A DNA stretch of 32,823 nt from NCBI GenBank assembly GCA_902769705.1, contig CACXPX010000037.1, forward strand, positions 1 to 32,823, given 5' to 3'. A program made the translations under genes and the position numbers. Below are positions 10,501-18,002 of the stretch, one piece after another. Each line of letters starts with the position of its first letter. Positions within the stretch are counted from its first letter, which is position 1. This DNA comes from an uncultured Prevotellaceae bacterium (GTDB lineage: Bacteria > Bacteroidota > Bacteroidia > Bacteroidales > Bacteroidaceae). Under the pieces are notes generated by a model that ran no database searches, was not told where the DNA came from, and worked only from the letters and a program-made list of their open reading frames with translations.

Positions 10501-11858
10501 TGGTGGTCAGCCGACTGGCTGAAATCCGTTTCGTTGATCCTCACACCAACATCGTGCTCTCTACGCTCAACGTGCCTTACGGTTCGTCGCTCTACAAGAA
10601 GCATGGTGATGTTGTGAAACGTGGTGAGATGATTGCCCGTTGGGACCCCTTCAACGCCGTCATCGTCAGCGAATATGCTGGTACGCTTCGTTTCCGTGAT
10701 GTGATTGCCGGACAGACCTATAAGGCTGAGACCGACGAAACCACAGGTCTTACCGAGAAGATCATCACCGAGTCGAGAGACCATACAAGGGTGCCGACTT
10801 GTGAAGTCATAGGCAAGAATGGTGAGATCATCGGAACCTATAACTTCCCAGTGGGTGGTCACGTTGTCGTAGACGACGGTGCTACCATCGAGACCGGACA
10901 GACCCTTGTTAAGATTCCACGTGCCGTGGGTGGCGCTGGTGACATCACCGGTGGTCTGCCTCGTGTCACCGAGCTCTTCGAGGCACGCAACCCGTCGAAT
11001 CCCGCTGTGGTCAGCGAAATCGATGGTGAGGTCACCATGGGTAAGGTGAAGCGTGGTAACCGCGAGATTGTTGTCACGTCTAAGACTGGTGACCAGAAGA
11101 AGTACCTTGTCTCACTTTCCAAGCAGATCCTTGTGCAGGAGCACGACGCCGTGCGCGCTGGTACTCCACTCTCCGATGGTGTCATCACTCCTTCCGACAT
11201 CCTGGCCATCAAAGGCCCCACCGCCGTTCAGGAATACATCGTCAACGAGGTGCAGGACGTCTATCGTCTGCAAGGTGTGAAGATCAATGACAAGCACTTC
11301 GAGATTATCGTTCGTCAGATGATGCGTAAGGTGATGATCAACGACCCAGGCGACACCACATTCCTTGAGCAGGAGCTTGTCGACAAGCTCGACTTCTCTG
11401 AGGAGAACGACCGCATCTGGGGTAAGAAGGTGGTCATCGATGCCGGTGACTCCGAGAACCTGCAGAAGGGCCAGATTGTTACCGCACGTCGTCTGCGCGA
11501 CGAGAACTCCAGCCTCAAGCGCCGCGACCTCCGTATCGTGCAAGTGCGTGATGCTGTGCCTGCAACGTCAACGCAGATTCTGCAAGGTATCACCCGTGCA
11601 GCACTGCAAACCAAGTCGTTCATGTCGGCAGCATCGTTCCAGGAGACCACCAAGGTGCTCAACGAGGCTGCCATCCGTGGCAAGCAGGACTATCTCGAGG
11701 GTATGAAGGAGAACGTCATCTGCGGACACCTCATCCCCGCTGGTACCGGCCTCCGCGCTTGGGACAAACTCGTTGTCGGTTCGCGCGAGGACTACGAGCG
11801 CATGCAAGCCAACAAGAAGAACATCATCGATTTCGACGAGAAGCCTGTTGTGGAGTAA
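7530..11858 (+). CDS. rpoC: DNA-directed RNA polymerase subunit beta-prime
   Basis: This is the catalytic beta-prime subunit. The active-site magnesium motif NADFDGD is at residues 480-486, with the aspartates at 482, 484 and 486. The N-terminal zinc site uses C66, C68, C81 and C84. A second cysteine cluster appears in the C-terminal half ([14 protein letters not shown]). The trigger-loop region and C-terminal [16 protein letters not shown] motif are present. At 1442 residues it is of normal length for the phylum. The downstream terminator at 11891 ends the transcription unit. A very long antisense frame inside this gene is a compositional shadow. Confidence 0.98.
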   Translation: MAFKKDIKVKNNFTKITIGLASPEEILENSFGEVTKPETINYRTYKPERDGLFCERIFGPTRDYECGCGKYKRIRYKGIVCDRCGVEVTEKKVRRERSGHIELVVPVAHIWYFRSLPNKIGYLLGMPTKKLDAVIYYEKYVVIKPGALEGRKDAEGNEVNGSHKFDLISEEEYIDIMENQLDPNNDHLDDSDPNKFIAKMGAEAIYDLLLDLDLDALSYELRDRANNDSAQQRKTEALKRLQVVEAFRSSKEVNHPEWMIMKIIPVTPPELRPLVPLDGGRFATSDLNDLYRRVIIRNNRLKRLVEIKAPEVILRNEKRMLQEAVDSLFDNSRKSSAVKSESNRPLKSLSDSLKGKQGRFRQNLLGKRVDYSARSVIVVGPELKMGECGLPKLMAAELYKPFIIRKLIERGIVKTVKSAKKIVDRREPVIWDILENVMKGHPVLLNRAPTLHRLGIQAFQPKLIEGKAIQLHPLACTAFNADFDGDQMAVHLPLSNEAVLEAQILMLQSHNILNPANGAPITVPSQDMVLGLYYITKMRPGAKGQGLTFYGPEEAIIAKNEGKCDLHAPVKVLVDDVVNGQKVRHMIETTVGRVIVNGIIPQEVGFFNDVISKKTLRSIIANVIKHVGMARACEFLDGIKNLGYHMAYVAGLSFNLDDIIVPPEKEGIVAKGQKEVDEIQMNYDMGFITDNERYNQVIDAWTHVNNELGDILLKEMTEADQGFNAVYMMLDSGARGSKDQIKQLSGMRGLMAKPQKAGAEGQQIIENPILSNFKEGMSVLEYFISSHGARKGLADTAMKTADAGYLTRRLVDVSHDVIITEEDCGTLRGLVCTALKNGDEIISPLGERILGRVSVHDIVNPTTGDIICEAGEEITEDKVALIEASPIESVEIRSVLTCESRKGVCMKCYGRNLATQRMVQKGEAVGVIAAQAIGEPGTQLTLRTFHAGGVAGNAAANASIVAKNDSRIEFDELRTVPFVEKSGETDVKCEMVVSRLAEIRFVDPHTNIVLSTLNVPYGSSLYKKHGDVVKRGEMIARWDPFNAVIVSEYAGTLRFRDVIAGQTYKAETDETTGLTEKIITESRDHTRVPTCEVIGKNGEIIGTYNFPVGGHVVVDDGATIETGQTLVKIPRAVGGAGDITGGLPRVTELFEARNPSNPAVVSEIDGEVTMGKVKRGNREIVVTSKTGDQKKYLVSLSKQILVQEHDAVRAGTPLSDGVITPSDILAIKGPTAVQEYIVNEVQDVYRLQGVKINDKHFEIIVRQMMRKVMINDPGDTTFLEQELVDKLDFSEENDRIWGKKVVIDAGDSENLQKGQIVTARRLRDENSSLKRRDLRIVQVRDAVPATSTQILQGITRAALQTKSFMSAASFQETTKVLNEAAIRGKQDYLEGMKENVICGHLIPAGTGLRAWDKLVVGSREDYERMQANKKNIIDFDEKPVVE

Positions 11859-11890
11859 TCCTGTAGCTACTTGCGAAATCTCAATAGCCA

Positions 11891-11926
11891 AGAGGAGTGC
11901 ATTTTTGTGATGCACTCCTCTTTTTT
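11891..11926 (+). terminator. Strong rho-independent terminator after rpoC
   Basis: AGAGGAGTGCAT (11891-11902) pairs with ATGCACTCCTC (11910-11920) and is followed by a run of T. It closes the ribosomal/RNA polymerase unit and marks the left edge of the accessory segment. Confidence 0.9.
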
Positions 11927-12253
11927 CTTGCAAACATGGCAATAACAGTTTGGTGGCAAATATTGCATAGTTTTCTTTTTTGTTATATAAAATCAACCAT
12001 ATCATCGACTCTTTATTTTCATCATCTCTCTTTATTCTTTTCAATTGTTAGTATTAAAAAATATAAAATAAAGAGTGAAAAAAGGTAGAATCGTTTCTCA
12101 TTTCATAAAAAAGGTGTAATTTTGCCGCTCGATTGGGGTTGTTCCCATCACACATGTTGTCTAAACAAAAAACTGTGCAACCTAATTGTGTAATGAAATG
12201 AGGTAATTCTCATTTTTTGATTCATGATTAATTAACTTAAATTGTTTATCTAT
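11927..12253. other. AT-rich intergenic region between rpoC and the LRR gene
   Basis: Apart from the terminator just upstream, this strongly AT-rich stretch holds a promoter-like element (12094-12124) and about 125 bp of untranslated leader. I see no conserved RNA element and no convincing small gene in it. Confidence 0.6.
12094..12124 (+). promoter_or_regulatory. Bacteroidota-type promoter for the LRR protein gene
   Basis: TTTC (12094-12097), then 19 nt, then TAATTTTG (12117-12124), close to the TTTG-N19-21-TAnnTTTG consensus. It would give a leader of roughly 120 nt. Confidence 0.5.
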
Positions 12254-15200
12254 ATGCGAAAGTTTTTACGATTTATCACATTAGTGATTGTAATGACGCT
12301 TTGTGTCGTGTGTGCAAAGGCGGAGCGGTATTATTTGTATAATTCCGTAGTAAATCAGAGCCAAGGAAATCCTAATGAAAAGGCTCTCGTGGGTGCCACA
12401 CTTTTTAAGAGCTATCAGTATCAAAAAAAGATATGGCATGATGCTGAAGCTACTGAAAACAATGGGCAATTTGATTTGTTTCCATACCCTGCAAGTGAAC
12501 TTGAGGTTCATAAACAAGATGCGGAAAACAATAAATGGTACAAAGTTGCAGAGACGATAGATTATTATCAGAAGATTGATGGTAATTGGACAAAGTTGGA
12601 TAGTAAACCTAACGATGTTAATTCATGGGATATTCAAACTCTAAATAGTACAGATGATTTATCAAGTGCTTGGGCTTCATATGCTGCAATTCCAGGAACC
12701 ATCGTTGGCTATTATCATGTTTTGGAGCAACAAGTAACTGAATGGCGTGAAGAGTCTATAAATGAAAATCAAAACCCATACGACCTCTTGGAGTATTGTG
12801 CAGAGTGTACAAGCAGCGACCAATTAGCACCAGCGGCTTCTGGCGACAAATATGCAGCCATTGGCGGCCAAAGTTACACGCGCGTTGATGGCAAATGGAT
12901 TATTGATTCACCGACAGTTGAAAGTGGTTGGGATGCATCTACGGGTACGCTTTCTGTAGGCGGTGATGATACTGCCAGCGGTTTAATGGCATCAAATAAC
13001 ATCACGACAAACGATGTTAACACTGTTAAGTTCAATGGCGGTACTTACGATAAAGCTACTGGAACGCTTACTGCCACTTCTGCTGATTATGAAACTATGA
13101 AGGCTCAGTTGGAGGCGGCAGGTTTCACAGTGAGCAAAATTGTGCTTGGTGATTATGTGACGATAGAGAATGGTAAGACTATTATCACAATACCTGATGG
13201 ACAAGCAGCCGTAGCTTTTCCGACAGACAACCTTGACTCTTCAGATTTGAGTGCGGCAGAAAGAGCTGCCGTTATGAAGGCCACAGACCTGAAATTGGTG
13301 GGTGAAATCAATAATAATGGTTGGGGCGCCTTACAGAACATGGCTGGTTCGGCTAGCACTCCTGAACGATATATATCTGGCTATGAAGAAAAGCCTGTTC
13401 AGCAAAAGGACGAGAATGGACAACTCATTTTTGATGATGAGGGCAATCCTGTATATGAGCCCGTCTGGGTTGAGGTAGGTTTCGATGATGATGGCAATCC
13501 GATTTTTGAGAAGAAAAAGGATGATAATGGAAATGTTGTTTACGTAACCGAAATGCAGCCAACCTATCAATCTGCCAGTTATGTACATAATTTGGATTTA
13601 TCAGCAGCAAAAATCAATGATAGTTATTGCAAACTAACAAATAATTTCCAGCATGTCGAGACTGTTATACTTCCCACAGATGCTAATTACAAGAATATTC
13701 CTGAAGGGTTTGCGACGAGCACTCAGTTGAGGAGTATTACCATTCCTTCGCAAGTAGAGACTATAGGTAAAAGCGCCTTCGCTGGCTGTGGAATGCTGGA
13801 GACTGTTACTTGGGATCAGAACGGAAGCTTGAAGAGATTTGAGGAGTCTGCGTTTGAGAATTGTAACATCACCGGTGACCTTGTGTTCCCACCCTCAGTG
13901 GAATATATAGGTCCTAAAGCCTTTAAGAACAGTCTGAATATTTCTTCGGTCACGTTCCCACAAGGGTCTAATCTCTGGGGTGAAGGTCATGGCATCATGT
14001 CAGAGGCATTCTGGATGGATGGTAAAGAAAATGCCCTGAAGAATGTCTATGTCTTGGATACGCAGCATCTCATCAATTGTGATGTGATGGCGTTTGACTA
14101 TGACAATACCGATGGTCAGACACAGATGAACACCGTGAAAACTCGTCTTCACTACCCTGAAGCCCTCTATTACTATTATGTAGGTGAATGGAAAGCAAGA
14201 GTGAATGGCGGTATTGTGGCAGGTCACAGTGATTTGCTGGCACTGAGAGAAATCATTGAAGATGCAGCAAACCCCACTAATCCCAAATATGTTCATACCC
14301 TGCATGATCCTGTGACGGGACAAAATGAAACCTTCGAAATGATTCATGAGGGAGAAGGCATTGCCAACGAGTCTTTATGGGTGAATGGTTTCCAGAAGTT
14401 CGTGTCGAGTGGTATTCCTGTAACTTTCGATACTCAGTGGCGTACTTATTCAGACGTGGTGCCTATTCGTGTTCCTAAAGCTGTTGACAAAGTGGCCGAT
14501 GTGTATATTGTTTGCGGATACAAACCAGGTGAAGTGATTCTTAAGCAGATGAAGGAAGACGATATTATTCCTGCACATACAGGTATCCTTATTCATCACT
14601 ATGTGTCTCAGCAGGCAGGAAACGGACTTCTCACCTTCCGTCATGTCACTGATGCAACGCTTACTGCAGCAGAAAAAGCTGATGCTCGTCACTACGACCG
14701 TTACTGCTATGTCGTAGAAGACCCAAGTATCTTTGTTGACCAGCGTGCGACTTATCATGCGGATGCTCATGAGAATACAACTGGTATTCATACACGCTTG
14801 TATAAGCCGACAGGTGAGACTTTGTCAGGTGATTTTGCAGACGGCTATCCTAACTATCTTGAATTTATCGACTGTAAAGGCAAGAAGCGGGCTGTCTATA
14901 ATGCGGAAAACAACAATATAGTAGATTGGGCTACATTGAGGATGGCTAACATCCCAAAGAGTCAGGGTGGAAATAAAGTGACTTATCGTAATTTCTTCTT
15001 CGGTAATGGTAAACTGATCCAGCATGCTAAGGAAGAGTATGAAGCATGGAAAAAAGATCCGGAGGGTCATCCAAATCCCAATAAATACGGTGATTATACG
15101 GGGCGTGATTGGGAGAAAGACAATTGTGGCAATATGGATTGGGGATTCTTCCGTTGTGCTACCAATTACTACAAGATAAACAGTAAGGCATTCTTGCATT

Positions 15201-15463
15201 ATCCGGCAAGTGTGTTTACACAGGCCAGTGGTGGTGCTGCAGATGCTTCTGCTATAGTAAATGGTTCAATCGTCAATGGTGCCAAATCAATGAGTCTCTT
15301 TATCTTGGATTCTGGCGAACAGGTGGTTACAGGGATGAATTCTATCATAGATATTCCCACAAAGCTGGATGGCAGCTATTATACGTTGCAAGGCGTAAAA
15401 GTGGAGAAACCTTCGAAGAGTGGTATATATATTCATAATGGCAAAAAAATCGTAGTGAAATGA
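12254..15463 (+). CDS. Large secreted BspA-like leucine-rich repeat protein
   Basis: I take ATG 12254 as the start because it gives a classical signal peptide (MRKFLRFITLVIVMTLCVVC, cleavage after AKA); an in-frame TTG lies four codons upstream. The mature protein (about 1045 residues) has a low-complexity, Asn/Asp-rich first half. Acidic DENG/DDEGN/DDDGN/DDNGN motifs occur near residues 385-432. Next comes a short block of treponemal/BspA-type LRR (about 462-575), with repeats such as IPSQVETIGKSAFAGCGMLE. The rest has no domain I recognise. The end (YYTLQGVKV, then GIYIHNGKKIVVK) resembles a tail common on secreted Prevotella proteins and similar to type IX sorting domains. Probable role: surface exposure and binding; the ligand is unknown. 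It is more AT-rich than the neighbouring polymerase genes. It overlaps the next gene by ATGA. Confidence 0.8.
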   Translation: MRKFLRFITLVIVMTLCVVCAKAERYYLYNSVVNQSQGNPNEKALVGATLFKSYQYQKKIWHDAEATENNGQFDLFPYPASELEVHKQDAENNKWYKVAETIDYYQKIDGNWTKLDSKPNDVNSWDIQTLNSTDDLSSAWASYAAIPGTIVGYYHVLEQQVTEWREESINENQNPYDLLEYCAECTSSDQLAPAASGDKYAAIGGQSYTRVDGKWIIDSPTVESGWDASTGTLSVGGDDTASGLMASNNITTNDVNTVKFNGGTYDKATGTLTATSADYETMKAQLEAAGFTVSKIVLGDYVTIENGKTIITIPDGQAAVAFPTDNLDSSDLSAAERAAVMKATDLKLVGEINNNGWGALQNMAGSASTPERYISGYEEKPVQQKDENGQLIFDDEGNPVYEPVWVEVGFDDDGNPIFEKKKDDNGNVVYVTEMQPTYQSASYVHNLDLSAAKINDSYCKLTNNFQHVETVILPTDANYKNIPEGFATSTQLRSITIPSQVETIGKSAFAGCGMLETVTWDQNGSLKRFEESAFENCNITGDLVFPPSVEYIGPKAFKNSLNISSVTFPQGSNLWGEGHGIMSEAFWMDGKENALKNVYVLDTQHLINCDVMAFDYDNTDGQTQMNTVKTRLHYPEALYYYYVGEWKARVNGGIVAGHSDLLALREIIEDAANPTNPKYVHTLHDPVTGQNETFEMIHEGEGIANESLWVNGFQKFVSSGIPVTFDTQWRTYSDVVPIRVPKAVDKVADVYIVCGYKPGEVILKQMKEDDIIPAHTGILIHHYVSQQAGNGLLTFRHVTDATLTAAEKADARHYDRYCYVVEDPSIFVDQRATYHADAHENTTGIHTRLYKPTGETLSGDFADGYPNYLEFIDCKGKKRAVYNAENNNIVDWATLRMANIPKSQGGNKVTYRNFFFGNGKLIQHAKEEYEAWKKDPEGHPNPNKYGDYTGRDWEKDNCGNMDWGFFRCATNYYKINSKAFLHYPASVFTQASGGAADASAIVNGSIVNGAKSMSLFILDSGEQVVTGMNSIIDIPTKLDGSYYTLQGVKVEKPSKSGIYIHNGKKIVVK

Positions 15464-15666
15464 AGAGAGATTATATAAAGCCCGAAGCTATAATTGTTTG
15501 TCTAAGATTTTCGAGTACACTAATGCAAGACCTTGAAGATTTGGACTGGGGGTCAACAGGAGAACACTCTGATAGTGGTTGGGGTGGTGCCAAGGAGGGC
15601 GATTTCTCCACCGACGAGACTGAAGACATTTGGGGCATGGAGACGAAAGACGTGTGGGAGCGTTGA
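15460..15666 (+). CDS. Small acidic protein, coupled to the LRR protein; function unknown
   Basis: The start codon overlaps the stop of the LRR gene (ATGA at 15460-15463), so translation is probably coupled. The 68 residues start MKRDYIKPEAIIV, a short Tyr-Ile-Lys-Pro leader that I recognise from many small Prevotella/Bacteroides proteins. A strongly acidic, Trp- and Gly-rich tail follows (SGWGGAKEGDF, EDIWGMETKDVW). There is no signal peptide and no cysteine pair. A strong terminator follows 51 bp later, so the LRR gene and this gene form a unit. It could be a small partner of the LRR protein or a peptide precursor; I cannot decide from sequence alone. Confidence 0.65.
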   Translation: MKRDYIKPEAIIVCLRFSSTLMQDLEDLDWGSTGEHSDSGWGGAKEGDFSTDETEDIWGMETKDVWER

Positions 15667-16042
15667 TGGCATTGCCAATCGTTCCCAGCATAGAAGATTA
15701 CAATAAGTTAATGATAGCGGGGGTGTTTCGAGATGAAACACCCCCGTTTTTTGTTGGTTTCCGCAAGATGTGGAGGATGAGAATGGGAGGGTAATGAAAG
15801 GGTGGATGTCGGGTGCATGTGGTCAGATGTATAGCGTGATATGGTAAGAGCTATGGAGTGGTGTTGTCATTTGTATGCTTTAGTGTTGTCAAAGATGCCC
15901 TTTGGTCAAGTAAAATAAATTATTTTACTCACTAAAATAAATTATTTTACTCGGCAAAATAAATTATTTTACTTTGCAAAATAAATTATTTTACCAGACG
16001 AGAGGTATGGAGTGACTGGATGAAAGGTATGGAGTGAGCAGG
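15667..16042. other. Intergenic region with terminator and 22-bp repeat array
   Basis: This stretch holds the terminator at 15718-15752 and, from about 15818 onward, an array of 22-bp units that runs into the 3' end of the convergent sulfatase gene. The part from 15753 to 15817 is G-rich on the + strand with no clear feature. Confidence 0.7.
15718..15752 (+). terminator. Rho-independent terminator after the LRR/small-protein unit
   Basis: CGGGGGTGTTTC (15718-15729) pairs perfectly with GAAACACCCCCG (15735-15746) around GAGAT, followed by six T. Confidence 0.93.
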
Positions 16043-16059
16043 TCAAAGGGGAAGAGTGA
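15818..16059. repeat. Array of eleven 22-bp units, including four AT-rich palindromes
   Basis: The spacing is exactly 22 bp throughout, with units starting at 15818, 15840, 15862, 15884, 15906 and so on to 16038. Most units have five variable bases, a TCAAAG-like core, then eleven bases that form sub-groups. Units at 15906-15993 share AAAATAAATTATTTTA, the middle of a near-perfect 9+1+9 palindrome. Units at 15840, 15994 and 16016 share TATGGAGTG. The last unit overlaps the sulfatase stop codon. Related arrays lie at 27052 and 32566. Confidence 0.8.
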
Positions 16060-17554
16060 TGGGAAAGAGCGGGGAATCGGTATGGTCTTCGTGGATTTTG
16101 GCTACGAGGATGCGCACCAGTTCAGGATATTGTGCTGCCAGGTCGTGGTCTTCGTGCGGGTCGGAAGCGAGGTTGTAGAGGCGTGGCTGCCCGTGCTCCA
16201 CCAACAGTTTCCAGTCGCCTTGCCTCACGGCAATCATGTCGGTTTCGTGGAATTCCCAATAGAGGTGGTCGTGTTGAGGCTGAGTGCCCTTGCCCGTGAG
16301 TGTGGGCAAGATGGAGAGACCGTCGTAGGGACCTTCGCCCGGGTCAATCTGGGCGATGTCGCAGAAGGTGGGAAGGAGGTCGTAGAAGGCGAAGGGCTGG
16401 TCGCTCTCGCTGCCGGCTTTCACGTGTCCTGGCCAGCGCACGATGAACGGGATGCGTATGCCACCCTCGTGGGCGCTGCGTTTGAGGCCGCGAAACTTCC
16501 CGTCGTGGTTGAAATAGTAGGGATCGGCACCACCTTCCTCATGAGGTCCGTTGTCGCTGGTGAAGATGAGCACCGTGTTCTCGGCGAGGCCTTTTTGTTC
16601 CAACAGTTGCATGATTTCGCCCACTTGCTTGTCCAGCCGCGTAATCATGGCAGCGAACTGCGCATGTGCTTCTGGGGTGGGATTGTATCGTGAGCCTTGG
16701 TCACCTTTGAATATGCGTTCGGGCAGGAATCGGTCTCTGAATGCTTGCAGCAGCGAGTCGTCGGGCTGGCGGAGCTCAGCATGGGGTAGGGTGTAGGTGA
16801 AGATGCCCAAGAAGGGATGCCCCGCCTCTTGATGCCGCAGCCAATCCATTGCCCGCTGGTGAATGAGGTCGGAGCTGTATTGGGTTCGGTGGTTGTAGTC
16901 GTCACCATACATGGCGTGCTGGATGTTGTCTTCCAACACTTCGCGCACCACCGCCGTGTCGCCTCGGGAACGGCTGTATCGGTTCAGGAAATTGGGGAAA
17001 TAGAGATGTGCCTGGAACTGGCAGATGTAACCATAGAACTCATCCACTCCGCGTTTGTCGGGCGTAGATGGGCTGCCTTCGTAGCCGCCTGCCCATTTGC
17101 CGAATAGGGCAGTGGTGTAACCGGCCCGCTGGAACAGCTCGGGAAGAATGATGTGAGCGGTGTCGTAGGGCTCTTGGCCCACTACGGCATAGTCGGTGTT
17201 GTCGCCATATTGCACCTTCCCCTGCCAGTGTTCCCGGTTACCACGCACGTGGGTGTGCCCGGTGTGCTGACCAGTCATAAGTGCGGCGCGCGAAGGTGCT
17301 GAGACAGGGCTGCCCGCATAGGCAGAAGTCATGCGCATGCCCTCGGCAGCCAGCCGGTCGATGTTTGGCGTGCTGAAATGCTGTTGCCCATAGCACGAAA
17401 GGTCGCCATAGCCCATGTCGTCGCACATGATGTAGATGATGTTTGGGAGCCCCCTCCCATCCTCCCCCCGTAGGGGAGGAGACTGTTGGGTGTTAGGTGT
17501 TGGGTCTTGGCAATTGGGCAGGGCCATGAGTGGCAGTAGGGCAGTCAGTTTCAT
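16043..17554 (-). CDS. Secreted serine-type sulfatase (S1 family)
   Basis: Hydrolyses sulfate esters, probably on glycans, in the periplasm or outside the cell. The 503-residue protein has the S1 fold: an N-terminal metal motif with D45 and D46 (IIYIMCDDMGYGD) and the maturation motif S85-A-P-S-R89 followed by AALMTG. S85 must be oxidised to formylglycine by an anaerobic maturase, which is not encoded here. The later FTSDNGPHEEGG and GGIRIPFIVRWPGH motifs complete the active site. After a short hydrophobic start (MKLTALLPLMALPNC) residues 17-37 are an unusual TPNTQQSPPLRGEDGRG insert, encoded by a hairpin-forming repeat. The stop codon lies in a 22-bp repeat unit. A TATCTTTG box on this strand at 17584-17591 gives a short leader. 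Substrate position cannot be told from sequence. Confidence 0.92.
   Translation of the reverse strand: MKLTALLPLMALPNCQDPTPNTQQSPPLRGEDGRGLPNIIYIMCDDMGYGDLSCYGQQHFSTPNIDRLAAEGMRMTSAYAGSPVSAPSRAALMTGQHTGHTHVRGNREHWQGKVQYGDNTDYAVVGQEPYDTAHIILPELFQRAGYTTALFGKWAGGYEGSPSTPDKRGVDEFYGYICQFQAHLYFPNFLNRYSRSRGDTAVVREVLEDNIQHAMYGDDYNHRTQYSSDLIHQRAMDWLRHQEAGHPFLGIFTYTLPHAELRQPDDSLLQAFRDRFLPERIFKGDQGSRYNPTPEAHAQFAAMITRLDKQVGEIMQLLEQKGLAENTVLIFTSDNGPHEEGGADPYYFNHDGKFRGLKRSAHEGGIRIPFIVRWPGHVKAGSESDQPFAFYDLLPTFCDIAQIDPGEGPYDGLSILPTLTGKGTQPQHDHLYWEFHETDMIAVRQGDWKLLVEHGQPRLYNLASDPHEDHDLAAQYPELVRILVAKIHEDHTDSPLFPITLPL
17460..17510. repeat. Hairpin and low-complexity repeat inside the sulfatase 5' coding region
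   Basis: TCCTCCCC (17460-17467) and GGGGAGGA (17473-17480) form an 8-bp stem with a 5-nt loop. A TTGGGTGTTAGGTGTTGGG tract follows. Both resemble intergenic repeat sequence common in Bacteroidales, here read through as the PPLRGEDGRG and PTPNTQ part of the sulfatase. Confidence 0.55.
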
Positions 17555-17583
17555 GGTTTTTTCTTTTTGTGGGTTTGTTTTTG

Positions 17584-17591
17584 CAAAGATA
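17584..17591 (-). promoter_or_regulatory. Promoter -7 box for the sulfatase gene
   Basis: On the minus strand this reads TATCTTTG, 30 bp upstream of the start codon. No good TTTG element is seen at the expected upstream distance. Confidence 0.45.
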
Positions 17592-17944
17592 CAGTTTTTT
17601 TTCTTATTTCCCTCATTTTTTTATCTTTGACTTCGCCGAAAGGCTACGGGTAGGCGAACAAAGTTCGGGAACCAACGGTCGCTGTCGCGAAGCGGGGAAA
17701 GCAATGGGTACTCACGTTGACTTCGTCTTCAAATGTCACGACTCGACCAAAAGTGCAAGCTCTATGGTGTTCACTGCTCCATTTGTTCGAAAATACTCAA
17801 ATAAATTTGTTTTTTTTACTCACTTATTTATTAAAAATCTCACGTTTGACATAATAAATACATTCATTCTGTTCTCACTTAATCGATTTTTTCGTAACTT
17901 TGGCTCCGCCGAAGATACTTCCGTTCGGAAAAATTGCAAATAAA

Positions 17945-17976
17945 TTTGCTTTTTCACTCACTAAATCGTATCTTTG
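17945..17976 (+). promoter_or_regulatory. Consensus Bacteroidota promoter for the GH84 gene
   Basis: TTTG (17945-17948), 20 nt, TATCTTTG (17969-17976): a full match to the phylum consensus, with the start codon 26 bp downstream. The upstream TTTG is part of the palindrome GCAAATAAATTTGC. Confidence 0.75.
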
Positions 17977-18002
17977 TACCAAATAACTAAAAATCATCAG
18001 CA

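Larger units (their letters stand above)
17555..18002. other. Divergent intergenic region built of promoter-bearing repeats
   Basis: It carries the sulfatase promoter box on the minus strand (17584-17591). It also carries two degenerate copies of a repeat: TATCTTTGACTTCGCCGAA at 17622 matches TAACTTTGGCTCCGCCGAA at 17895, and TTCG...CAAATAAATTTG at about 17786-17809 matches the same motif at about 17924-17948. The GH84 promoter lies in the last copy. An open frame crossing this region is not credible as a gene. Confidence 0.65.

Noticed and set aside
8583-10862. 759-codon open frame antisense to rpoC
   Set aside because: It lies fully within rpoC, gives a His/Asp/Leu-rich sequence typical of reverse-frame shadows, and has no promoter or known domain.
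15818-16059. CRISPR array
   Set aside because: The 22-bp period leaves no room for a repeat plus a spacer of normal size, units diverge gradually, and no cas genes are present.
17530-17943. 137-codon + strand frame upstream of the GH84 gene
   Set aside because: It runs through the sulfatase start, promoter boxes and degenerate repeats; Phe/Ser-rich translation with no family resemblance.
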